Assembly: GCF_026420865.1 (NCBI RefSeq)
Contig: NZ_JAPCWC010000003.1
Span: 124,001 to 188,000, forward strand
Direction of reading: 5' to 3'
Source of the DNA: Novosphingobium clariflavum
GTDB taxonomy: Bacteria; Pseudomonadota; Alphaproteobacteria; Sphingomonadales; Sphingomonadaceae
DNA length: 64,000 bases
Of the stretch, positions 16,555-26,761 are shown in pieces (within the stretch, counting starts at the first letter, position 1; each line of letters starts with the position of its first letter). A program made the position numbers and the translations under genes. The notes beneath the pieces were generated by a model. The model was not told the DNA's origin. It did not search any database and saw only the letters and a program-made list of their open reading frames with translations.

Positions 16555-19488
16555 TCATTCCGATTCGTCGCCCGTTGCCGCCGGTGCCTGCTGGATTTCG
16601 ATCGGCAGGCCAAGTCCCTTGAGCTGGGGTTCCACGATCTTGCGGTCGCCCACCACCACGAAGACCAGCCCCTTGGGGCGCAGGTACTGGCTGGCGGCGG
16701 TCGCTACCGCCGGTTCGCCGATGCCGCGATACTTGGCAGCAAGCGAGACGTAGTAGTCCTCCGGACGGCCGAGGCGGTCGTTCTGGCGGATCGCGCCAGC
16801 CATCTGTGCGTTGGTCTCGAACAGGTTGGGAAGCTGGCGGATGGCGCCGTCGGTCACGCGCTGGAATTCCTCGGCGGTGATGGCGCTGGTGGTCGGATAG
16901 GCGCCCATGTCGGCGATGATCGCCTTGATCGCGGCGCCGGTCTTGTCGGACTGGACCGGGGCCGAGAGGGTAAAGGCGCTGGGGCCGACCGACTGGCTGA
17001 CGCGGCTGTAGACGCCGTAGGACCAGCCCTTTTCCTCGCGCAGGTCCTTGTTGAGGCGCGAGAGGAAGCCGCCGCCCAGCACTTCGTTGGCGAGTTGCAG
17101 CGCTTCGGTGTCGGGCGTGCGACCGGTCAGCGGCAGCACCCGGCCGGCAACGATCACCGATTGCGGCGAATGCGGCCGGTCGATCAGCACGATACGCGGC
17201 TGGCCGGGCGCGACCGGGGCGGTGACCGGCTTGACCGGCGCCGGGGTGGCCGGTGCCTGCCAGGTGCCGAAAGCACGCTCGAGCAGCGGCTTCAGCTCGT
17301 CCATGGTGACGTCGCCCACCACGGTGATGCGGGCGAGGTCGGGGCGCAGCCACTTGTCGTGTGCGGCCTTGAGCGCGGCGGGGGTCAGCGCGGCCAGGCT
17401 GGCGGTCTGACCCAGGCCGTCGCTCGGCTGGGCGTAGGGGTGGCTGCCGTAGAGCGCGCTGCCGAGCGCGCGCCGCGCGAGCCCGGCGGGCGTGGACTGG
17501 GCCTGGGCCAGCGCGGCTTCGGCCTGTACTTTCACCCGCTCCACTTCGGCGGGGGCAAAGGCAGGGTGGCGCACGACATCGGCGAGCAGGTCAACCGAGG
17601 GGCTGAGATTGGCGGTCAGCGCGGACAGCGTCGCACTGGAGGTGTCAAGCGATCCGTCGATGGAAATGCTGGCGCCCAGCCGTTCCTGCGCCTCGGCGAT
17701 CTGGGTCGCATCGAGGTGCTCGGTGCCCTGGTCGAGCATCGAGAGCATGAGCCCTTGCGTGCCCGGCGTGTCGAGCGCGTCGGCGGCGTAACCGGCGTCG
17801 AAGTCGACGGTCAGCACCAGCTTGGGCACGGCGGTGCGGCGGGCGAGTATGACGGGAATGCCGTTGGACAAGGTTGCGCGCTCGATCGCGGGGAAGGCCA
17901 GCGCGCCGACCGGGGCGACCTGAGGAGCGGAGATCTTCGGTGCCGGCGGCAGGGCAGGGGCGGGTTGCTTCGCATCGGGCTTGGGCGCCGGGGTCTTGTC
18001 CTCGTCGCCCCAGCCGCCGAGCTTGGCGCCGTCCATCGTGCGTTCGCCCGGCACGATGTCGAGCGCATAGACGGGACGCGAAAGCCACTTGTTCATCGCT
18101 GCCTTGATCTGGGCAGGCGTGAGGACGGCCATCGCCGCAAGGTCACGCTTGTACTTGGCGGGATCGTTGGAATAGGCCTGACCTTCCGCCAGCGTGGCGC
18201 CCTTGCCGTCGAAGCTGCCGACGCGTTCGAGGCCGCCGATCTCCTCGGACAGCGTGCTCATGACCGAGCGGCGCACTTCGTCCTCGGTCGGTCCGTCGCG
18301 CAGGAAGTCGGCCAGCACCTTGTCGAAGGCGGCATTGGCGCGGGCGCGGTCGACGCCGGGCTTCACCTGCATCGCCATGCCGAGGAAGCTCATGTCCTCC
18401 TCGACTTGCGCGGAAGCGGAAACGCCCACGGCAAGCTGCTGGCCGCGCACCAGTTCGTTGTCGAGGCGCGAGCTGGCGAGGCCGCCGAGGATGTCCATGC
18501 CGACTTCGAGGGCCGGGGCATCGGCATCGTTGAGGCCGGGGCCGGTCCAGTTGCGGGTGAGGTAGGTGAGCGGAACCTGATCGGCGATCTCGCGGTAGAG
18601 CGGGGCGGGCAGGGTGACCGGCCCTGCGGTAACCGGCGCGACGTCAGGGCCGCGCGGGATCTGGCCGAACCACTTTTCGACCAGCGGCCTGGCGGTTGCC
18701 GCGTCAATGTCGCCGGTCAGCACGAGCACGGCGTTGTTGGGGCCGTAATGGTCGGTGAACCAGGCGCGCACATCGGTGAGGCTGGCGGCATCGAGGTCGG
18801 CCATCGAACCGATGGTGGTGTGGCGATAGGGGTGGCCGACCGGCAGCAGGCCGTCGTTCAGCGCGTACTGGAACAGGCCGTAGGGCTGGTTGTCGCCCTG
18901 GCGCTTCTCGTTCTGGACAACGCCCCGCTGCTTGTCGAGCTTGTCCTGGGTGACGGCGGGCAGCAGGTGGCCCATGCGGTCGCTCTCGAGGAACATCGCC
19001 AGCGGCAGGGCGCCGGTGGGCACGGTTTCGACGTAGTTCGTGCGATCGTAGGAGGTCGATCCGTTGCTCGAGGTGGAGCCGGCGGCGTCTAGCGGCACAT
19101 CGAAGTCGGGCACGTTGGCGGAGCCGCCGAAGAACAGGTGTTCGTAGAGGTGGGCAAAGCCGGTCTTGCCGCGGGGTTCGTTCTTGGAGCCGACGTGGAA
19201 GTAGAGCGTGACGCCGACGATCGGCGCCTTGCGGTCGGTGTGGACGATCGTGGTGAGGCCGTTGGCCAGCACGAACTTCTCATAAGGGATGTCCACCCTG
19301 GAGACGAGGGCGGCCGGGGAGGCCGCCGCCTTAGCCATCGCGCCGTCGGCGGCGGACACGACATCGCGTGCTGCCGCGCGGGTATCCGTGGCGGTCGCGG
19401 GCGGGCTGGATGCATTCGTGGTCGCGCAGGCGGAGACAAGAAGGGCGGTGGCGAGCGCAGTGGCGCTGGAACGATAGGCAAGTCGCAT
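16555..19488 (-). CDS. M16 family zinc metallopeptidase, lipoprotein form
   Basis: Insulinase-like peptidase of 977 residues containing both M16 halves in one chain. The N-terminal leader with an LVSACAT lipobox suggests a lipid-anchored periplasmic enzyme. The active half carries inverted zinc motif HLYEH in AHLYEHLFFGGS. The C-terminal half begins near the TLSNGIPVILARR segment and lacks HxxEH (GLMLSMLDQG instead), the normal inactive partner. The SRLDNELVRG and SYGVYSRVSQSVG motifs fit the family. It probably degrades peptides in the periplasm. A second full-length M16 gene lies at 52166. Confidence 0.93.
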   Translation of the reverse strand: MRLAYRSSATALATALLVSACATTNASSPPATATDTRAAARDVVSAADGAMAKAAASPAALVSRVDIPYEKFVLANGLTTIVHTDRKAPIVGVTLYFHVGSKNEPRGKTGFAHLYEHLFFGGSANVPDFDVPLDAAGSTSSNGSTSYDRTNYVETVPTGALPLAMFLESDRMGHLLPAVTQDKLDKQRGVVQNEKRQGDNQPYGLFQYALNDGLLPVGHPYRHTTIGSMADLDAASLTDVRAWFTDHYGPNNAVLVLTGDIDAATARPLVEKWFGQIPRGPDVAPVTAGPVTLPAPLYREIADQVPLTYLTRNWTGPGLNDADAPALEVGMDILGGLASSRLDNELVRGQQLAVGVSASAQVEEDMSFLGMAMQVKPGVDRARANAAFDKVLADFLRDGPTEDEVRRSVMSTLSEEIGGLERVGSFDGKGATLAEGQAYSNDPAKYKRDLAAMAVLTPAQIKAAMNKWLSRPVYALDIVPGERTMDGAKLGGWGDEDKTPAPKPDAKQPAPALPPAPKISAPQVAPVGALAFPAIERATLSNGIPVILARRTAVPKLVLTVDFDAGYAADALDTPGTQGLMLSMLDQGTEHLDATQIAEAQERLGASISIDGSLDTSSATLSALTANLSPSVDLLADVVRHPAFAPAEVERVKVQAEAALAQAQSTPAGLARRALGSALYGSHPYAQPSDGLGQTASLAALTPAALKAAHDKWLRPDLARITVVGDVTMDELKPLLERAFGTWQAPATPAPVKPVTAPVAPGQPRIVLIDRPHSPQSVIVAGRVLPLTGRTPDTEALQLANEVLGGGFLSRLNKDLREEKGWSYGVYSRVSQSVGPSAFTLSAPVQSDKTGAAIKAIIADMGAYPTTSAITAEEFQRVTDGAIRQLPNLFETNAQMAGAIRQNDRLGRPEDYYVSLAAKYRGIGEPAVATAASQYLRPKGLVFVVVGDRKIVEPQLKGLGLPIEIQQAPAATGDESE

Positions 19489-19586
19489 GACTCAAGGTCT
19501 ATCACGTTGATCGCGGCAGACCAGAGTTTCAATCGCTTGGCAGGCAACGGCGCTCGACCGGCGTCGTCGCCTTGCGCAAAATCGGA

Positions 19587-20042
19587 TCAGCCGCGGCGGA
19601 AGATCTGCCCGGAATCGAAGCGGGTGATGCGCCATTCGCCGTCGGTATCGCGGCGGCACTCCATCTTGACGTCGGCCACCGCCAGCGGATCGCAGTACGT
19701 GTCGAACGGTCCCTCGCCAACGGCGGCGAAGAACACCAGCAGGTAGCCGACCCTGGCATTGTCCGCATCGTCGAACGAGACTCGCAGCGAGGTGATGATG
19801 TGGCGCATCGTCATCAGTCCGGCGCCGGCGCGCAGGGCTTCGGCACGGCCCTGGTAGAAGGCTTCGACCGCCTTCAGTCCTTCGCGCCATTCGCCGCCGA
19901 CATTGTAGGCGACGTCTTCGGCCAGGACGTCCGCCTGCCGCATTTCAAGGCCGTTGTGGATGTCGAGTTCGTCGCCCCATTCATAGACGACCTGCTTGAT
20001 CGCCAGCACGTCCGCAGCCTGTTGGAGGGTGAATTTCGCCAC
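19587..20042 (-). CDS. NTF2-like / SnoaL-like fold protein
   Basis: A 151-residue cytoplasmic protein with the order of an NTF2-like cone-shaped fold: an N-terminal helix (LQQAADVLAIKQVVYEWGDELDIHN), a short central region with a GAGLMTMRHIITSLRVSFDD strand, and C-terminal strands ending RITRFDSGQIFRRG. The MRHIITS segment matches the conserved His-strand of SnoaL/scytalone dehydratase-like members. Substrate is unknown. It may be transcribed independently, as 98 bp separate it from the M16 gene. Confidence 0.8.
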   Translation of the reverse strand: MAKFTLQQAADVLAIKQVVYEWGDELDIHNGLEMRQADVLAEDVAYNVGGEWREGLKAVEAFYQGRAEALRAGAGLMTMRHIITSLRVSFDDADNARVGYLLVFFAAVGEGPFDTYCDPLAVADVKMECRRDTDGEWRITRFDSGQIFRRG

Positions 20043-20371
20043 TGTCGCTGCCTCTTCCGGTTGGTCTGGTTGTGGGCGCAGAGGCTATGCAAGGGTTGCT
20101 CCCGCGCCAAGCCTTCCTTGCAGGAGCGGCGCGTTCAACGCCCCGGCGACGCGGCGGTGTTCGACCGGGTGCGAACGCCTGCGGTCGATTGCCACTGGCA
20201 ATCGCGCAGGGCGCTCCCATCTATGGGCCGGCCCGGGGCGATTCGATCGAGGCAATTGTGCGAAATCAATGCGAAACCCGGGGTTTCCCGACATTCTGAA
20301 AATCTTCAGAGAGGCACTTGTGTTGCATATATGCAACACTATATAATCGAGGTCAGGAGGCATTCACGACC
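20043..20371. other. Intergenic region with divergent promoters, clpB control region
   Basis: These 329 bp separate the minus-strand NTF2-like gene from clpB. The first 240 bp are GC-rich with no supported gene. The last 70 bp are AT-rich and contain the clpB promoter and a perfect palindrome described separately. Confidence 0.6.
20318..20347 (+). promoter_or_regulatory. clpB promoter with perfect 20-bp palindromic operator candidate
   Basis: GTGTTGCATATATGCAACAC at 20320-20339 is a perfect palindrome. Directly after it lies TATAAT (20342-20347), a perfect -10. A TTGTGT at 20318-20323 could be the -35 with an 18-bp spacer, so the palindrome fills the spacer and a bound regulator would block RNA polymerase. 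It is unlike the HrcA CIRCE element (TTAGCACTC-N9-GAGTGCTAA) and does not resemble a sigma-32 promoter. Confidence 0.7.
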
Positions 20372-22951
<2,580 letters not shown>

Positions 22952-22986
22952 TCGATCGGCAAGAATAGCCAAGAAACGAGCAGGCC

Positions 22987-23018
22987 GGGGCCGGGCGCAT
23001 CAGCGTCCGGCCCCGTTT
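22987..23018 (+). terminator. clpB terminator
   Basis: Stem GGGGCCGGGCGC (22987-22998) / GCGTCCGGCCCC (23003-23014) with a 4-base loop, followed by GTTT. Located 35 bp after the clpB stop. Confidence 0.75.
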
Positions 23019-23060
23019 CGTTAGGCTTGTTTCGTTCCGTTTGTCTCTGTGTTCAGGCGA

Positions 23061-23618
23061 TCAGTTTACGCGGTGTGCCTTCATGGCGCGGATCGTCTCG
23101 AAGCGTGCCCAGTAGGAGCCGAGCGCGGCTTTCTCGAGTTCGATCGTCTGGCCGGAAGCGGGCATGCGCGCGGTGCCGAGGGGATCGTTGGTCTGCCATT
23201 CGGCGCCATCGGAAAGACGGAACCAGATCTTGCCGTTGGCGATCTGCTTGACCGCTACCAGCGTGCTCTGGATCTTGTTGACCTGTTCGCCCGCGGCTTC
23301 CTCTTCATTTCCGCCGAACAGCCCGATGCGGGGAAGCGAAAACCCGAAGAGCGAGCGACGGATTTCCTTCACGCCTTCATTGTCGATGACGCGCAGCTTT
23401 CCGGAATCGACGGACTGGGCAAACACCGCGCTTTCGCGGTCGAAACAGGCGAGCCGCTCGGCGTCCGACGTGATCGACCTGCAGGTCTGCAGCCTCTGAA
23501 GATCGGGCGGCGCGGCCGTGGGAGCATCCTTTGCAACTCCCGCCTCCGGGAGCAGGAGGCCCAAGCACAGGGCTCCGAGCGAAAGAACGGACAAAAGGCT
23601 GTTGCCCCCGATGCGCAT
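23061..23618 (-). CDS. Unknown exported protein with CxxI...RLACFD motif
   Basis: A 185-residue exported protein with a signal peptide ending near EAGVAKD. The mature N-terminus has CRSITSDAERLACFDRES, a two-cysteine motif seen at the start of many alphaproteobacterial periplasmic proteins of unknown function. The C-terminal half (VAVKQIANGKIWFRLSDGAEWQ, GSYWARFE) looks like a small beta-barrel. The ATG at 23618 is preferred because it directly precedes the signal peptide. It converges on clpB. Function is unknown. Confidence 0.78.
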   Translation of the reverse strand: MRIGGNSLLSVLSLGALCLGLLLPEAGVAKDAPTAAPPDLQRLQTCRSITSDAERLACFDRESAVFAQSVDSGKLRVIDNEGVKEIRRSLFGFSLPRIGLFGGNEEEAAGEQVNKIQSTLVAVKQIANGKIWFRLSDGAEWQTNDPLGTARMPASGQTIELEKAALGSYWARFETIRAMKAHRVN

Positions 23619-23775
23619 GACCTGGTGTGCTCCCTGTATCGTTGAGACTGGCGATGTGCCTACAGCAGGGCGCTGTATTTGCAAAACCGCGGTTGGGGAA
23701 TCCTGGCGCTTGCCGCCTTGTGGGCGTTGCGGTGAGGGGGGCGGACGGGACCGGTAGGGACTTTGAAATTCAAGG

Positions 23776-23811
23776 AAAAAGGCCCGCCGCATGAAGCGGT
23801 GGGCCTTTTGC
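23776..23811. terminator. Bidirectional terminator
   Basis: AAAAAGGCCCGCCGC (23776-23790) pairs with GCGGTGGGCCTTTT (23796-23809), with one mismatch and flanking A- and T-runs. It lies between the two minus-strand genes at 23884 and 23061. Confidence 0.85.
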
Positions 23812-23837
23812 TTCCGGTCGTCCTGACCTTGGATCCA

Positions 23838-23883
23838 GGCGTTTTCCGGGTCATCAGGTGATTCCACCTGATGCGAAAACGCC
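23838..23883. repeat. Two-part palindromic element after the small exported protein gene
   Basis: Outer arms GGCGTTTTC (23838-23846) and GAAAACGCC (23875-23883) are perfect. Inner arms CATCAGGTG and CACCTGATG around ATTC are also perfect. The element abuts the stop codon of the gene at 23884 and has no T-run, so it is not a standard terminator. It resembles an intergenic palindromic repeat. Confidence 0.65.
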
Positions 23884-24141
23884 TTAGCCGTTCGGATTCA
23901 TCCCGGCGCGGTTGCGGGTGATCAGATCGTCCGCGTCCTGGCTCTGCTGTTCGCGGATGGCACGCCATTCCGCGTTGGTCTTGCAGATGCGCTTCTTGAC
24001 CACGAGCGAGCCGGTTTCCGTCAGTTGCTTGCAGCGGACGGTGTTGGGCGCATTGCGGTCGGGCTTGGGCGGATTGTCCGCCAGTGCCGGCATGGCCACT
24101 GCAGCGAGGCCGGTCAACAGAATGGCTTTGAGTACTTTCAT
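23884..24141 (-). CDS. Small unknown exported protein
   Basis: An 85-residue protein with a clear signal peptide (MKVLKAILLTGLAAVAMPALA) and a charged mature part of about 64 residues containing two cysteines (VRCKQLTETGS, KRICKTNAEWRAI), probably a disulfide, and the helix AEWRAIREQQSQDADDLI. It is similar in style to small sphingomonad periplasmic proteins with the CK(x)nEW motif, whose role is unknown. It has its own AAGGAG site. Confidence 0.8.
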   Translation of the reverse strand: MKVLKAILLTGLAAVAMPALADNPPKPDRNAPNTVRCKQLTETGSLVVKKRICKTNAEWRAIREQQSQDADDLITRNRAGMNPNG

Positions 24142-24208
24142 GAAACAACTCCTTGGAGATCAAGAGACCGTTCGAGGCTTCTGCCAATCGGGGTGCTGTC
24201 TTCCCGAA

Positions 24209-25498
24209 TCAGATCGCGGGCAGCGCCTGTCTGTCGGACCTTGTCTTGCTGTCATCAGCCGTGGCGTAAAATTGCTGTAATAACATCTGCTCCGCAAGGG
24301 ACAAATGCGGATTCCAGACATCAAATATCAAAACGACCCGCAAATGATCGCTGTCGTTCCAGGCTTCGTGTTCTATCGTGTCGTCGAAGGCGAAGGCTGC
24401 GCCTTCGCGCCAGCTCCGGGTCTCTCCGCCGACCCGGAAACCGCAGCCGGGCGGAACGATCAAGGGCAGGTGGATGATGGCGCGGCTGTTGGTCACCCCG
24501 GTATGGGGCGGGATCCGGCTGCCGGGTTTCAGAAGCGAGAAAAACGCCGAGGGCGTGCGACCGGGAATGTCCGGGCGCGGGATCGCTTCCAGTGCGGCGG
24601 CTGTCTGCGGGCAGGCATCGCATACCGCGTCGTTGCGCTTGCCGTATTCCCAGAGGAACACCGCGCCCCAGTCGAGCGACTGGTCGAGCGCGGTCCATTT
24701 GTTCTGCGGGGTTCCAGCCTCCTGCTGCACGTAAGGGCGCACATCCTTGCCGCTCCTGGCCATCAGCGCCAGGAATTCGCTGCGGATGGCCTCGGTTTTT
24801 GCCTCCAGGTCGCTCATCCAGGGAAAGTGCTTGCGGTCGAAGAACTCGTCGGCCGGCAGGAACGGATAGTGCAGTCCCGAGCAGTGGTTCTGGAACAAGG
24901 TGCGGCGGTTGAATTCGCGGTCGAGGCATGCCTGGAAACGGCGGCGGGTCGTTTCGTCGGCTCCGGCCAGCTGGTCGGCCAGACTCGCTTCGACATAGGC
25001 GGCGAAATCGGCCTTGTGCGCCTGGAGGAAGCGCTTCCCCTGTTCGAGCATTTCGGCGAGGCCGGGCGGAATATCGGCAAGCCCCGCGGTGAGCGCGAGC
25101 ACCTTGCCCCAGGTGTCGGCCGCATCCTGCCGTTCGTCCAGCCTTTGCTGCAACTGGCCCATGCGAATCTGCGCCATGAGGTTGCGCTGGTCGATGGCGA
25201 TCGCCTGGCGCAGCGCCGCGCGTTCGCCTTCGTTATCGTCCCGTCCGCGCTCGGCCGAGGCGAGGTTCATCCACAGCGCGGCTTCGCCGGGATCGCTCTG
25301 CGCGGCGCCAAGGAAGTGCTCGCGGGCTGCGGCAAAGTCCTTGCCGTCGAGCGCGATCAGGCCGAGCAGGTTGAGCGCCTGGGGCATGCCGGGTTGATGT
25401 TGCAGCGCTTCTTGCAGCTTGCTGCGGGCTTCTTGCACCTGCCCGGTCTGGCGTGCCTGCACGGCTTGTTGAAACAGGCGTGTGACGATCGTGTTCAT
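24209..25498 (-). CDS. TPR protein with aspartyl/asparaginyl beta-hydroxylase-like domain
   Basis: A 429-residue protein. Residues 1-135 are tetratricopeptide-like repeats (for example ALNLLGLIALDGKDFAAAREHF). The C-terminal half (about 215-410) is an AspH-type 2-oxoglutarate/iron dioxygenase domain. Candidate iron ligands are the His in IPPHTGVTNSRAIIHLPL and the His in DDTIEHEAWNDSDHLRVVL, and the Arg following DHL probably binds 2-oxoglutarate. The likely reaction is hydroxylation of Asp or Asn side chains in a partner protein. It is divergent from the sulfotransferase-like gene and close to a TonB-dependent receptor. Confidence 0.87.
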   Translation of the reverse strand: MNTIVTRLFQQAVQARQTGQVQEARSKLQEALQHQPGMPQALNLLGLIALDGKDFAAAREHFLGAAQSDPGEAALWMNLASAERGRDDNEGERAALRQAIAIDQRNLMAQIRMGQLQQRLDERQDAADTWGKVLALTAGLADIPPGLAEMLEQGKRFLQAHKADFAAYVEASLADQLAGADETTRRRFQACLDREFNRRTLFQNHCSGLHYPFLPADEFFDRKHFPWMSDLEAKTEAIRSEFLALMARSGKDVRPYVQQEAGTPQNKWTALDQSLDWGAVFLWEYGKRNDAVCDACPQTAAALEAIPRPDIPGRTPSAFFSLLKPGSRIPPHTGVTNSRAIIHLPLIVPPGCGFRVGGETRSWREGAAFAFDDTIEHEAWNDSDHLRVVLIFDVWNPHLSLAEQMLLQQFYATADDSKTRSDRQALPAI

Positions 25499-25620
25499 GT
25501 AAGTCCCCCCGCCCCGTCAGGGGCTGATGACTCGATCGCTAGCACAAGTTTCCGCGCGGGCAACGGGCAGAATCGGAGCGCTCTTGTAAGGCGGGAAGAC
25601 GCGTGCGAAGGCTGATCGGG

Positions 25621-26652
25621 ATGACCGATACCCAGTTGCAGATCCGCGATGTCGTGAAGGATGCCGAATGGTTGGCGCACCGCTACGATCCAGGACACGA
25701 CGCCTTTCATTTTCACAGGCTGCCGCGCGCGGGCCACGGCCAGATTCCGTTCCTGACCGATGAACATCTGGGCGATCAGGGGCGTCTGGTGCTGCGCCGT
25801 GCCGACGTCATGGCCCATGCACCGGCAGCCGCGCCGCTCCATTTCGTGTTCCATTCGGCCTATTGTTGCTCGACCTTGCTGGCTGCGGCTTTCGATAGCC
25901 CTGGGCTGTCGATCGGCCTCAAGGAACCGACGCTGCTCAACGATATTGTCGGCTGGCGCCATCGCGGTGCCAAGGGGCCGGATGTCGCGCGTGTCCTGGA
26001 TCACAGCCTGCACATGCTGGCACGCCCGTTCGGCCCCGCAGAAGCGGTTGTCGTCAAGCCGTCCAACGTGGTCAATGCGCTGATCCCGGGGATCCTGGCG
26101 CTACGACCCCAGGCGCGCGCCTTGCTGCTTCACGCGCCGCTGGAGACCTATCTGGCCTCGATCGCGCGCAAGGGCATGTGGGGGCGCCTGTGGGTGCGCG
26201 ACCTGTTCCAGAAGCTAGAGCTTGAAGGCATGCTGGCGCCACTCGGCCTGGCGCGCGAGCAGTACCTCGGGTTGACCGATATTCAGGTGGCGGCGGTGGG
26301 ATGGCTGGCGCAGCAACGCCAGTTCGAAGCACTGACCGCGCAATACGGCGACCGGGTGGCGACGCTGGACAGTGAAGTCCTGGTGGCCCGGCCGATCGAT
26401 GCGCTTGTCGCGCTGGCCGGTCTGTTCTCGGTGCCGATGTCGCGCGAGACGATCTCGGAGATTGTCGGCGGCCCGATCTTCACGCGCGATGCCAAGAACG
26501 GTACGTCCTTCGAGGCGGGGCAGCGGGAACGGCAGGCGAAGGAAGGGCTGCGGGTACACGGCGAGGAAATCGAGAAGGTCGCCCATTGGGCTTCCGTGCT
26601 TGCCGCGAATGCCGGTGTGCCGATGACCCTGTCGCGGCCGCTTCTGGCCTAG
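25621..26652 (+). CDS. Sulfotransferase-like protein
   Basis: A 343-residue protein from the ATG at 25621 (GTG at 25603 is possible). The segment LHFVFHSAYCCSTLLAAAF resembles the 5'-phosphosulfate-binding loop of P-loop sulfotransferases, and VVVKPSNVVNALIP and RALLLHAPLETYLASI sit where the second PAPS-binding region and 3'-phosphate region occur. The family is therefore likely but the acceptor is unknown. It is divergent from the AspH-like gene over a 122-bp shared control region, and its terminator is shared with the TonB-dependent receptor. Confidence 0.72.
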   Translation: MTDTQLQIRDVVKDAEWLAHRYDPGHDAFHFHRLPRAGHGQIPFLTDEHLGDQGRLVLRRADVMAHAPAAAPLHFVFHSAYCCSTLLAAAFDSPGLSIGLKEPTLLNDIVGWRHRGAKGPDVARVLDHSLHMLARPFGPAEAVVVKPSNVVNALIPGILALRPQARALLLHAPLETYLASIARKGMWGRLWVRDLFQKLELEGMLAPLGLAREQYLGLTDIQVAAVGWLAQQRQFEALTAQYGDRVATLDSEVLVARPIDALVALAGLFSVPMSRETISEIVGGPIFTRDAKNGTSFEAGQRERQAKEGLRVHGEEIEKVAHWASVLAANAGVPMTLSRPLLA

Positions 26653-26712
26653 GTAGTGTGCGCCCGCCCGCCCGCCTCCGGGAGCGCGCGGTGCCACGAC
26701 GTGGGGACAAAA

Positions 26713-26740
26713 AAAGGGCCGGTGTTTCCACCGGCCCTTT
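26713..26740. terminator. Bidirectional terminator between the sulfotransferase-like gene and the receptor gene
   Basis: Perfect stem AAAGGGCCGGTG / CACCGGCCCTTT with a 4-base loop, flanked by A-run and T-run. The two genes converge on it. Confidence 0.9.
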
Positions 26741-26761
26741 CCTTTTGGCTTAGCGCGCAGA

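Noticed and set aside
16528..19092. An 854-codon plus-strand frame opposite the M16 gene
   Set aside because: Antisense shadow. The minus-strand frame carries all M16 motifs.
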